Assembly (NCBI GenBank): GCA_025350945.1
Contig: JANXWW010000122.1
Coordinates: 1 to 37,592, forward strand
From: Burkholderiales bacterium
GTDB taxonomy: Bacteria; Pseudomonadota; Gammaproteobacteria; Burkholderiales; Usitatibacteraceae
Length of the DNA stretch: 37,592 bases
Reading direction: 5' to 3'
Numbering within the stretch: position 1 is the first letter of the stretch; every line of letters begins with the position of its first letter. The translations under genes and the position numbers were made by a program. The notes below the pieces were generated by a model. The model saw only the letters and a program-made list of their open reading frames with translations. It did no database searches and was not told where the DNA came from. This document shows positions 7,721 through 15,547 of this stretch, one piece after another.

Positions 7721-9436
7721 ATGCAAAAAGTATCGCCCAATCCAGTACATTATTTTTCAATTCCTTTTAAGCGCAAGCTTTGCAGGATGATGGTCAGCGC
7801 TACTATTTTATCCTTGGTGTTACCCGTCCACGCACAAGGCCTGCCCGATCTTGGTGATTCATCCGATGCTGTTATATCAGCACAGCAGGAACGCACCATC
7901 GGCAAACGAATTATGCTGGAGATACGCGGGGACCGCGCGTTTGTTGAAGATGCGGAATTGTCGGACTACATCACAGGCCTCGGTAATCGAATGATTGCGG
8001 CCAGTCGTGGCAGCACCAATGATAATCGCCGTGACTTCGAATTTTTTCTGCTAAACGATGAGGCAATTAACGCATTCGCATTGCTGGGCGGATTTGTCGC
8101 GATTCATTCCGGATTATTTCTGACGACGACCAATGAGTCTGAACTCGCGGGCGTCATGGGTCATGAGATCGCGCATATTTTGCAACGGCATCAATCGCGG
8201 GGTGCCGATGAGCAGCGCAAGAATGCGCCGCTTCAGCTGGCGATGTTGGCAGGTGCAATTCTTGCTGCACGCTCGAATTCCTCATCGTCGGCTCAGGCGA
8301 CCGAAGCAATCGTCGCCAGCTCAGCGGCATTGTCATATCAAAACCAACTCAATTACACCCGCGATTTCGAACGCGAGGCGGATCGTCTGGGATTGCTGGT
8401 CATGTCGCAGGCAAGTTTCGATCCGCAGGGCATGCCGGGATTTTTTGAGCGCATGTTGCGGGCGAACCGTCACAACGATGGCAAGACGCCCGGCTATCTT
8501 CGCACTCACCCGCTAACCACTGAGCGGATTGCCGAAATGCAGGATCGTGTTGCGTCAATGGGCACTGGTAACAAGCGCACCGCGAGCACTGGCGGCGCAT
8601 CGTTCAGCACCGAAGGCCGCAGCTCGGTACCGGACAGCGTGGAATACAAACTCGCGCGCGCAAAGTTGCGTGTGATGAGCATGAGCCCATTTGAGGCAGT
8701 CACTTTTTTCAAGGGCGAAATCGCTGCCAGTACTATCATGCGCAATCGCGCTGACGCGTACGGGCTCACGCTGGCGCTTACACAATCACGACAATTTGAC
8801 TCAGCCGAAAAAGAATTGGCCAGCATTCGCACTTGGAACGGTGGCCACCCATGGATTGAAAATCTTGCCGCACAAATCAAAAACGGAGAGCGCAAATTTG
8901 ATGAGGCGTTGAAAATTTATAAAGCGGCAATAAAAAATTTTCCGGGCCAGCGCGCATTAACGTATGGCTATATTGAAACGCTATATGAAGCCGGGCAAAT
9001 TGATGCGGCTTTGCTTGCCGCCAATGAACAACTGAAAAATATCGTCGATGATCCACGCTTGTACGAGCTTGCCGCTAAAGGCTATGAGCGCAAAAATAAG
9101 CGTCTCGCTGAGCATAAAGCCATCGGTGAAGCCTACTATCGGCGCGGCAATTTAATGGGCGCGATTCAACAATTTGAAATTGCAGTGAAGGCCAAGGATG
9201 GTGATTTTTATGAATCATCAGGTGCCGAATCACGGCTGCGTGAATTAAAACTCGAATTCAGAAATCGCCCACTGCTGCCGGGTGAAAAACGCGATAAAGA
9301 ATTAGATAAGGAACTCGATAAAGAATGGGGCAAAGAAAAGCCCGCCGTTGCACCAAAATTCACAACGCCCAGACTTTCACTTTCACTTCCATCAACGCAA
9401 CAACAACCTGCTACACGCGATGCTTTCAAACATTAA
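7721..9436 (+). CDS. periplasmic M48 metalloprotease with TPR region, BepA/YfgC-like
   Basis: A 571-residue secreted protein. The N-terminus has a basic patch (FKRKLCR), a hydrophobic core and a likely signal-peptidase site after VHA near residue 38. The M48 domain has HEIAH at 148-152 and READRLG, in which E219 is the third zinc ligand. The region from about 300 to 480 is helical and TPR-like (repeats such as FDEALKIYKAAIKNFPGQ). This is the architecture of BepA/YfgC, which degrades or assists stalled outer-membrane proteins such as LptD and BamA substrates. The tail (about 525-545) is Lys/Asp/Glu-rich with DKELDKELDKE repeats and is not typical. The start at ATG 7721 has a poor ribosome site but keeps the signal peptide complete. 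The gene end overlaps soxX by 17 bases. Confidence 0.88.
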   Translation: MQKVSPNPVHYFSIPFKRKLCRMMVSATILSLVLPVHAQGLPDLGDSSDAVISAQQERTIGKRIMLEIRGDRAFVEDAELSDYITGLGNRMIAASRGSTNDNRRDFEFFLLNDEAINAFALLGGFVAIHSGLFLTTTNESELAGVMGHEIAHILQRHQSRGADEQRKNAPLQLAMLAGAILAARSNSSSSAQATEAIVASSAALSYQNQLNYTRDFEREADRLGLLVMSQASFDPQGMPGFFERMLRANRHNDGKTPGYLRTHPLTTERIAEMQDRVASMGTGNKRTASTGGASFSTEGRSSVPDSVEYKLARAKLRVMSMSPFEAVTFFKGEIAASTIMRNRADAYGLTLALTQSRQFDSAEKELASIRTWNGGHPWIENLAAQIKNGERKFDEALKIYKAAIKNFPGQRALTYGYIETLYEAGQIDAALLAANEQLKNIVDDPRLYELAAKGYERKNKRLAEHKAIGEAYYRRGNLMGAIQQFEIAVKAKDGDFYESSGAESRLRELKLEFRNRPLLPGEKRDKELDKELDKEWGKEKPAVAPKFTTPRLSLSLPSTQQQPATRDAFKH

Positions 9437-9815
9437 GAAAAAAATCTGCTCGCCACATAGCGTTGCCACATTTTTAATCCCACTCTGGGTCGCCACTATT
9501 TCTCCTCCACTGCTTGCTCAGGCCACCGCCCCAGCAACAATCGCCAAAGGCCGTGCGATTTTTCTTGATGAGCGCAAGGGTAATTGCGCCGCCTGTCATA
9601 AAGCGCCCAACGATGAGGCCGTCAAAACGCAGTCGAAAATTGGCATGCCGCTTGAGGCCGTCAAAGCGAAGTATCCAGACCGCGCAAAACTACGCGATGC
9701 GATTTGGGATTTAAGCAAGACGGTGCCGAATACCATCATGCCACCCTACGGCAAAAATCGCATTTTGAGCGATGACGAGATTGACGCTTTGGTGGTTTAT
9801 CTTGAAACAATTTAG
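9420..9815 (+). CDS. soxX: sulfur oxidation c-type cytochrome SoxX
   Basis: A 131-residue exported monohaem cytochrome c. The signal peptide runs to about LLAQA (residue 35). GNCAACHK gives the haem site (C56, C59, H60) within IFLDERKGNCAACH, and TIMPPYGKNRIL supplies the axial Met (M107). The C-terminus, SDDEIDALVVYLETI, is a typical SoxX ending. SoxX forms the SoxAX complex that attaches thiosulfate to the SoxY carrier in the periplasm. The start is set at ATG 9420 because the signal peptide begins there; it overlaps the protease gene. The next gene is soxA, overlapping by 14 bases or more. No soxYZ, soxB or soxCD is present in the window. Confidence 0.88.
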   Translation: MLSNIKKKICSPHSVATFLIPLWVATISPPLLAQATAPATIAKGRAIFLDERKGNCAACHKAPNDEAVKTQSKIGMPLEAVKAKYPDRAKLRDAIWDLSKTVPNTIMPPYGKNRILSDDEIDALVVYLETI

Positions 9816-10734
9816 CGTAGTTTTTTTTGCATTAGCAGCGTTGATGGCGAACCACGTTCATTCGCAAGGCGCGTTGTCAAGCCTGTCACCTGAACAGGAT
9901 CGTGCCGCAATAATTCAGGCGCTGCAAAAGCGCTTGTCCGGCACGCGGCCTGAAGATTGGATTATTGGTAGCACGGCTTTCGAGCCGGGTGTGACCGCGA
10001 TCCCGTTGTCAGCTGCGAACGCAACCAACACTGCAGATATTTTGGCCATCGGCAAAAAACGATGGGAGCAAAAATTCAAAAACGGCAAAACGTTTTCCAA
10101 TTGTTTCCCCAACGGCGGTAAACGCATCGCCGGAACTTACCCGCAATTTGAGCCCTCGACCAAACAAGTGATGACGATTGAGACTGCGCTAAATCGCTGC
10201 CTGCAACTGCATGGCGAGACAACTATTGCGCCCGCCAACGTGAGCGAAATGGGGCCACTCGCCGCCTATGCGCGCAGCCTTTCCGAGGGCCAGTCATTGA
10301 ATATTCGCGTGCTGGGTCAAGGCGCACGCGATCGCTTTGATGCGGGTCGCCGATTATTCAATGCCCGAATTGGTCAGCAGAATTTTGCCTGTGCGTCGTG
10401 CCATGTACAACATGCGGGTGGTGTGTATGGTGCAAATTCGACCGCTGAGTCGACCACTGAGTCGACCACTGCGTCAACCAATGTGGCAGCAGTAAAAAAC
10501 CCGACTGCCATTGCCGGTGGCGGTCTGGCACCCGCTGTAGGGCAGGCGGTATCATGGCCGCGTGTGGAGCCAGGCGGTGGCATTCGCAGCCTGCATGCGC
10601 AGTTTCAGCGGTGTTTCCGGCGCAGCGGTGCAGAGCCTTTTCTCGAAGGCTCAGATGAATTTAATAATCTCGAATATTATCTGGCGTATCTCTCCATTGG
10701 TTTGCCGCTACGCTCACTGGCAACCACGCGTTAG
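9802..10734 (+). CDS. soxA: sulfur oxidation c-type cytochrome SoxA (monohaem)
   Basis: Using TTG 9802 the product is 310 residues, starting with a good signal peptide (KQFSVVFFALAALMANHVHS). An ATG at 9772 in the same frame would add 10 residues that spoil the signal, so TTG is preferred. NCFPNGGKRIAG (C101) and ALNRC (C133) are the disulfide cysteines that replace the first haem site in monohaem SoxA. FACASCHVQHAG (C197, C200, H201) binds haem. FQRCFRRSGAEPF holds C271, the cysteine that ligates haem and is persulfidated in catalysis. The function is thiosulfate conjugation to SoxYZ together with SoxX. A Ser/Thr-rich insert at about 211-240 follows the haem site and is built on a DNA tandem repeat. 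Confidence 0.88.
   Translation: MKQFSVVFFALAALMANHVHSQGALSSLSPEQDRAAIIQALQKRLSGTRPEDWIIGSTAFEPGVTAIPLSAANATNTADILAIGKKRWEQKFKNGKTFSNCFPNGGKRIAGTYPQFEPSTKQVMTIETALNRCLQLHGETTIAPANVSEMGPLAAYARSLSEGQSLNIRVLGQGARDRFDAGRRLFNARIGQQNFACASCHVQHAGGVYGANSTAESTTESTTASTNVAAVKNPTAIAGGGLAPAVGQAVSWPRVEPGGGIRSLHAQFQRCFRRSGAEPFLEGSDEFNNLEYYLAYLSIGLPLRSLATTR
10444..10479. repeat. 12-bp tandem repeat inside soxA
   Basis: Three units of the form (g/a)ctgAGTCGACC lie at 10444-10455, 10456-10467 and 10468-10479; the third is diverged. They encode the repeated AESTTESTTAST stretch after the haem motif. Each of the first two units contains GTCGAC. The reading frame is kept. Confidence 0.85.
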
Positions 10735-10752
10735 CCAAGCATTCCGCTTGGC
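10734..10752 (+). terminator. hairpin at the soxA stop, possible terminator
   Basis: GCCAAGC at 10734-10740 pairs perfectly with GCTTGGC at 10746-10752 across a 5-base loop. The following bases (CTTGTTC) are only weakly T-rich, so termination may be partial. Confidence 0.5.
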
Positions 10753-10922
10753 CTTGTTCAACCCAAATAGAATTTCATCGCCAATTCAGGCGTTTTGTCG
10801 CATATCCTGCCACTGGAAATGGCAACGATTTAGAATTGTGTGTGCGTTACACTTTCGCACGCATTAGTATCCTCAGTGTGTTCCAACTTATTAAAATTTA
10901 ATTGCACTCTCATCAATAAAAA

Positions 10923-12122
10923 ATGAATTTCATCAAACGGATATTCAAATTCCTGCTGCGTGCCAAAGTGATTCTGCCGCTGGTTTTACTGGCTGGCGTG
11001 ATTGCGGGTGCCGCTTATTTTCAGAAAAAATCGGAGGCAAATAAAGGCGAGCGATATCGGACAGCGGCAGTGGATCGTGGCCCCGTGATTCAGCGTATCA
11101 GCGCTAACGGCACCTTGAATCCTGTCACGGTCGTGAACGTGGGCACGCAGGTGTCAGGCACAGTCGTAAAGCTCTACACCGATTTCAACCAGCCCGTCAA
11201 AGCAAATCAGGTTTTGCTTGAGCTTGATCCTGCGCTGATCAAAGCCAACATCGGACAACTGGAAGCCGCGATGCGGTCTGCAGAAGCCACCATGCGGCTC
11301 GCCGAAAGCACGCTAAAACGCAATACCGAACTGGTCGCAAAAGGCTTTATCACGCCTCAAGCGCTGGAACAAAATTTAAAAGAACTGGATGTGGCCAAAG
11401 CGCAAGTTGCGCAAGCAAAAGCACAACTGGATCGCGAAAAAACCAATTTGAGTTACACCATTATTCGTTCACCAATTGACGGCATCATCATTGATCGCAA
11501 GATCGATATTGGGCAAACGGTGGCGGCGAGTTTTTCCACGCCGACACTTTTTCAAATCGCGAAAGATCTGGAAGCGATGCAGATCGACACCAGCGTGGCC
11601 GAAGCCGATGTGGGCAGCGTGAAGCAAGGTATGGATGTGCGATTTACAGTGGATGCCTATCCTGATCGCGACTTCAACGGCAAGATTCGACTAGTGCGAT
11701 TGAATCCAACGATCCAGCAAAACGTGGTGACCTATAACGTGATTGTGGATGTGACCAATGAAGGCAATGTGCTCAAGCCCGGCATGACCGCACAGGTAAG
11801 TTTCGTCGCGAATCAGCGTGCGGATGTGTTGCGCATTCCGAATGCGGCGCTGCGATTCCGTCCGGTGAAAGATGACAAGGCGGAAAAGAAGGATGACAAG
11901 AAAAAAACTGAGACCGTAAAGCCCGAAACAACAGCGCCAGCCGACAGAACCAGGCGTCCTCCATCACGAGTCTACAAGGTGGATGCAAAAGGTGAATTGG
12001 TAACGGTTGAAGTTCGTACTGGCGTGGCAAGCAGTCAGCATACCGAAATTATCTCCGGCGAAATCAAGATTGGCGATGAATTGGTGATCCGCGATTTGCA
12101 GGATAAGGGCGCGAAAAAATGA
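10923..12122 (+). CDS. efflux periplasmic adaptor subunit, MacA-like (HlyD family)
   Basis: A 399-residue membrane-fusion protein with one N-terminal membrane anchor (about residues 14-33). The biotinyl-lipoyl half-motif ISANGTLNPVTVVNVGTQVSG starts near residue 59. A long coiled-coil hairpin covers about 95-180 (LEAAMRSAEATMRLAESTL). The second lipoyl half is YTIIRSPIDGIIIDRKIDIG. A beta-barrel domain follows. A Lys/Asp/Pro-rich low-complexity insert (about 315-345) interrupts the membrane-proximal domain and is unusual. Such adaptors link an ABC transporter to a TolC-type outer-membrane channel. The ATPase and permease follow directly, but no TolC-like gene is in the window. The substrate may be a macrolide, peptide or lipid; this cannot be told. 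Confidence 0.9.
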   Translation: MNFIKRIFKFLLRAKVILPLVLLAGVIAGAAYFQKKSEANKGERYRTAAVDRGPVIQRISANGTLNPVTVVNVGTQVSGTVVKLYTDFNQPVKANQVLLELDPALIKANIGQLEAAMRSAEATMRLAESTLKRNTELVAKGFITPQALEQNLKELDVAKAQVAQAKAQLDREKTNLSYTIIRSPIDGIIIDRKIDIGQTVAASFSTPTLFQIAKDLEAMQIDTSVAEADVGSVKQGMDVRFTVDAYPDRDFNGKIRLVRLNPTIQQNVVTYNVIVDVTNEGNVLKPGMTAQVSFVANQRADVLRIPNAALRFRPVKDDKAEKKDDKKKTETVKPETTAPADRTRRPPSRVYKVDAKGELVTVEVRTGVASSQHTEIISGEIKIGDELVIRDLQDKGAKK

Positions 12123-12862
12123 TGAGCGCGGTTATGCCGAAAGCGAGAGCCGACGCTTTGCGCGGGCCGTTGATTGCGCTGACCGACATTCGTAAAAGTT
12201 ATTTCAATGGCGATTTGGAAACGCCGGTGCTGCACGGCGTGAACGTGACCATCCATCACGGTGAATTTGTCGCCATCATGGGCCAATCGGGCTCAGGCAA
12301 ATCTACGTTGATGAATATTTTAGGCTGCCTTGATACGCCGACCAAAGGCAGCTATGTTCTTAACGGCCGTGAAGTTGAAAAATTAAGCGACAACGAGCTG
12401 GCCTCGGTGCGCAATGAAACCATTGGCTTCGTGTTTCAGGGTTTTAATTTATTGAAGCGCATGCCCTTGGTCGATAACGTGGCCCTGCCCTTGCTCTACG
12501 CGGGCGTGAGTATGGCGGAAGCGCGCAAGCGCGCCGCGGTGAAATTGCAGCAGACAGGACTGGGCGAATTTTTAAAGCGATTGCCCAATCAGATTTCCGG
12601 TGGGCAACAGCAGCGCGTAGCGATTTCACGCGCACTGGTGTGCGAGCCCGCGTTAATTCTCGCGGATGAGCCCACCGGCAATCTGGACACCGCCACCAGC
12701 AGCGAAATCATGAACCTATTTACGCGCTTGAATGAAGAGCAAGGCATGAGTATTTTAATCGTCACGCACGAGCCGGATGTGGCTAAATATGCGAAGCGAT
12801 TGGTGCGGCTAAAAGATGGTTACGTGACCTATGACGGGCCGATGGCGGATGCGCATTTATGA
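12119..12862 (+). CDS. ABC transporter ATP-binding protein, MacB/LolD type
   Basis: A 247-residue ATPase. Walker A is GQSGSGKST (55-63), the Q-loop lies in GFVFQGFN, the signature is ISGGQQQRVAISRAL (159-173), Walker B with its glutamate is LILADEPTGNLD (179-190) and the switch His is in IVTHEPDVAKYA. It belongs to the MacB/LolD/FtsE class, which powers mechanotransmission rather than classical transport. The start is ATG 12119, overlapping the adaptor stop; a second ATG follows immediately at 12122. Unlike E. coli MacB, the ATPase and permease are separate genes. Confidence 0.93.
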   Translation: MMSAVMPKARADALRGPLIALTDIRKSYFNGDLETPVLHGVNVTIHHGEFVAIMGQSGSGKSTLMNILGCLDTPTKGSYVLNGREVEKLSDNELASVRNETIGFVFQGFNLLKRMPLVDNVALPLLYAGVSMAEARKRAAVKLQQTGLGEFLKRLPNQISGGQQQRVAISRALVCEPALILADEPTGNLDTATSSEIMNLFTRLNEEQGMSILIVTHEPDVAKYAKRLVRLKDGYVTYDGPMADAHL

Positions 12863-12973
12863 TTTATAAACTCTAGCATTGACGGGTGATTTGAAGCAAA
12901 AATGCCGCAAAACGCACGTCTATAAACGAGTTTTATAAAATTCACCTATGTCAAGTTTAGTTGGAGTAGCAAT

Positions 12974-14197
12974 ATGAATTTCTGGCAAGTGTGCCTCGAA
13001 GCCTTCCGCGCCATGGGCATGAACCGCCTGCGCGCGGGCCTTACCATGCTGGGCATTATCATCGGCGTGGGCGCGGTGGTGTTGATGTTGGCGATTGGCG
13101 AATCGGTGCGCGAAGATATTAATCGCCGTATCGATACGATGGGCAGCAACGTGATGGTGATTCTGCCGGGCTCGTCCACGTCGAACGGTGTGCGTGCAGG
13201 CCGCGGGGCCGCACAAACATTGACGTTAAGCGATTCAGCCGCCTTGGCCCAGCTTCCCGTGTTTGCGAATATTGCGCCGATTGTGCAGCAGCCGTTTCAG
13301 GTTGCGAGTGGTGCGAATAATTGGAACGCGAGCGTGTATGGCGTGGGCCCTGAATATTTCAATATCAAAGATTGGACTGCCGACAAGGGCAGCATTTTTG
13401 GTGATGTGGAAATGCGCTCCGTGTCGCGGGTTGCTGTCGTCGGCAGTACGGTCGCGTCAAATTTATTTGGCGAAGCCGATCCGATTGGGCAGACTATTCG
13501 CATTCGCAGCCGCCCGTTTGAAATCATCGGCGTGCTTGCAACCAAAGGCAGCGACTTGGGTGGTGGCGATCAAGACGACGCGATTTTTGTACCGCTCTCT
13601 ACCGCGCGGCAACAACTTATTCGCAGCTGGACGCCAGGCAGCATTCAATACATTTTGGCGCAAGCCGCCAGTGCGGATCAGGTGCAAGATGCGGTTTATG
13701 ATGCGACGCAACTTTTGCGCGTGCGCCACCGCATTCGCGAAGAACAGGAAGATGATTTCACGGTGCGCGATTTAGCATCCATCGCTGAGGCCGCGCAAGG
13801 CATCGCCACGGCGTTAACGCTACTGCTCGGTGCCATCGGCTCAATCTCGTTGCTAGTGGGCGGCATCGGCATTATGAACATCATGCTGGTGTCGGTGACT
13901 GAGCGCACCCGCGAGATTGGTATTCGCATGGCGCTGGGTGCTAAACGGCGCGATGTGTTGCTGCAATTTTTGACTGAGGCCATTGTGATCTGCGTGTGCG
14001 GCGGCGCGATTGGTGTGCTGCTCGCCTATCTGGGCAGCGTGGCGATTACAAAATTTTCACCGATGGAAGTGGGCATTTCTACTTCCGGTATTGTGATTGC
14101 GTTCAGCTTCTCTGCCATGATCGGCATATTTTTCGGTTTTTATCCTGCGCGTCGTGCGGCGGGATTAAAACCGGTTGAAGCGCTGCGCTATGAATGA
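12974..14197 (+). CDS. ABC transporter permease, MacB/FtsX type
   Basis: A 407-residue permease. The first membrane helix (about 22-45, LTMLGIIIGVGAVVLMLAIG) is followed by a large periplasmic MacB_PCD domain (about 46-275). Three C-terminal helices (about 278-395) form the FtsX domain, with LVGGIGIMNIMLVSVTERTR and REIGIRMALGAKRRD, the conserved cytoplasmic coupling motif. The end, FYPARRAAGLKPVEALRYE, is the family signature. It pairs with the preceding ATPase. A GGAG ribosome site precedes the ATG. The 111 bases between ATPase and permease hold no gene. Confidence 0.93.
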   Translation: MNFWQVCLEAFRAMGMNRLRAGLTMLGIIIGVGAVVLMLAIGESVREDINRRIDTMGSNVMVILPGSSTSNGVRAGRGAAQTLTLSDSAALAQLPVFANIAPIVQQPFQVASGANNWNASVYGVGPEYFNIKDWTADKGSIFGDVEMRSVSRVAVVGSTVASNLFGEADPIGQTIRIRSRPFEIIGVLATKGSDLGGGDQDDAIFVPLSTARQQLIRSWTPGSIQYILAQAASADQVQDAVYDATQLLRVRHRIREEQEDDFTVRDLASIAEAAQGIATALTLLLGAIGSISLLVGGIGIMNIMLVSVTERTREIGIRMALGAKRRDVLLQFLTEAIVICVCGGAIGVLLAYLGSVAITKFSPMEVGISTSGIVIAFSFSAMIGIFFGFYPARRAAGLKPVEALRYE

Positions 14198-14307
14198 TGA
14201 TTCTGGTCGCGGCGCGAATTGATCGTCGAAATCGGTTAATCTTATGGCTCAAGGGTTTCATTTTTCCGGACAATTTCCGAAGCCCTCATTTTTGAAAGGA
14301 TTGCCAA

Positions 14308-14505
14308 TTGGCCAAGCCAAATTACGATTTTGCAAAGCGTCAAAGAGAACTCGCGAAAAAAGCAAAAAAAGAAGAAAAACTTCGCAAGAAAGCTGAAGGG
14401 GCAGAAGATGCGGAAGGTGCGGAAGGCACATCAGGCTCGGAAACTGAAGATACCGAATCCGATGGCGATGCTGCGCCGGCGGACGACACCACGCCACCTG
14501 CATAG
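14308..14505 (+). CDS. small highly charged hypothetical protein
   Basis: A 65-residue protein with two halves. The first 30 residues are basic and helical (AKPNYDFAKRQRELAKKAKK); the rest is acidic and disordered, rich in Glu, Asp, Ala, Ser and Thr, ending DDTTPPA. I recall similar MAKPNY-FAKRQ proteins as a conserved small family of unknown function in Proteobacteria. The TTG start at 14308 is supported by GAAAGGA 7 bases upstream. It is followed after 11 bases by the LOG-family gene and may be co-transcribed with it. Confidence 0.7.
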   Translation: MAKPNYDFAKRQRELAKKAKKEEKLRKKAEGAEDAEGAEGTSGSETEDTESDGDAAPADDTTPPA

Positions 14506-14516
14506 TAACGATTCGC

Positions 14517-15122
14517 GTGAAAAATAACTTGAAGGCGCTATGCCTTTACTGTGGCTCAAACCCCGGCGACAAACCTGCCTACGCTGATGCAGCGGCACTA
14601 TTTGGCCGCACGCTGGCCGGGCACGGCATTGAGTTGATTTATGGCGGCGGCAGCGTAGGTCTGATGGGAATTGCGGCAGATGCGTGCCTCACCGCTAATG
14701 GAAAAGTCACCGGCGTGATCCCGCGGTTGCTTATGGAAAAAGAAGTGGGACACAAAAATTTGACGACGCTGCATGTGGTGGAAAACATGCACGAACGCAA
14801 AGCCTTGATGATGACACTATCCGATGGTTTTATCGCCTTGCCGGGCGGCTATGGCACGTTAGATGAACTGTTTGAAGCGCTGACTTGGTTGCAGCTGGGC
14901 TATCACGGCAAGCCGGTTGGTTTGCTCAACGTTGCTGGATTTTTTGATCAGCTCGTGGCGTTTTTAGGCCACGCGTGCGATGAGCGATTTCTGCGCGAAT
15001 TGCATCACGATGCGCTGTCGGTCGATAGCGATCTGGGCCGTTTAATTGCCAAGATGCAACATGCGGAAGCACTTGATACCGCAAAGTGGCTTGATCGCTA
15101 CAAACTCGCGACTGTCGTATGA
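14517..15122 (+). CDS. LOG family protein (cytokinin riboside phosphoribohydrolase type)
   Basis: A 201-residue Rossmann-type protein. It has the paired LOG motifs: YGGGSVGLMG (42-51) binding the nucleotide, MHERK (91-95) and PGGYGTLDE (109-117), which holds the catalytic glutamate. LOG enzymes remove ribose 5-phosphate from nucleotide monophosphates; older annotations call them 'lysine decarboxylase', which is not supported by the motifs. The start is GTG 14517. It converges on pilZ with 19 bases between stops. Confidence 0.92.
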   Translation: MKNNLKALCLYCGSNPGDKPAYADAAALFGRTLAGHGIELIYGGGSVGLMGIAADACLTANGKVTGVIPRLLMEKEVGHKNLTTLHVVENMHERKALMMTLSDGFIALPGGYGTLDELFEALTWLQLGYHGKPVGLLNVAGFFDQLVAFLGHACDERFLRELHHDALSVDSDLGRLIAKMQHAEALDTAKWLDRYKLATVV

Positions 15123-15141
15123 CAAAACCATGGCCACACGC

Positions 15142-15510
15142 CTACATCGTATGGGTGGCGCGATCTGACTTGGCGACCGGTGCCAAAATACCTTCGATTT
15201 TTTTCTTCAAATCCTTGCCGACTTCGTTATCCGGCAATTGAATTCCCACGCCTTGCGGGCGGCTGCCGGTGGTGTGCTGCGGATTAAGCCACGCGACTTT
15301 GCCGGTGAGCGGAATTTTGATCGGCTCTTCCAGAAACGATAGCACCACTAAAATTTCGTCCCCTAACTGATGCGGCTTATTTGTCTGCATAAACAAGCCG
15401 CCACCACGCAAGAGCGGCATCCATGACGCGTACAGCGCGCTTTTACCCTTGAGGTTGAGCGAGATCACATCGGGGCGACGGATGGGGATGATATTTGCTG
15501 GTGTGGACAT
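15142..15510 (-). CDS. pilZ: type IV pilus assembly protein PilZ
   Basis: A 122-residue PilZ-domain protein. The central part (LRGGGLFMQTN, then YxLGDE-like HQLGDEILVVLSF and IPLTGKVAWLNP) and the C-terminal SDRATHTM closely resemble Pseudomonas PilZ. This founding group helps type IV pilus assembly with FimX/PilB and lacks the RxxxR/DxSxxG pair used to bind c-di-GMP; neither motif is convincing here. It acts in the cytoplasm at the pilus base. An AGGAAG site precedes the ATG. It is the last gene of the long minus-strand operon, directly after holB, a common arrangement. Confidence 0.93.
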   Translation of the reverse strand: MSTPANIIPIRRPDVISLNLKGKSALYASWMPLLRGGGLFMQTNKPHQLGDEILVVLSFLEEPIKIPLTGKVAWLNPQHTTGSRPQGVGIQLPDNEVGKDLKKKIEGILAPVAKSDRATHTM

Positions 15511-15547
15511 ACTGCACTTCCTTTTTTTTTCGATGCGTTTAAAACGG

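Noticed and set aside
9772..9801. ATG 9772 as the soxA start
   Set aside because: It adds charged and Trp residues that break the signal peptide; TTG 9802 gives a clean one.
12863..12973. Gap between ABC ATPase and permease as a possible lost gene or separate promoter
   Set aside because: Only 111 bases, no coding trace and no convincing promoter boxes.
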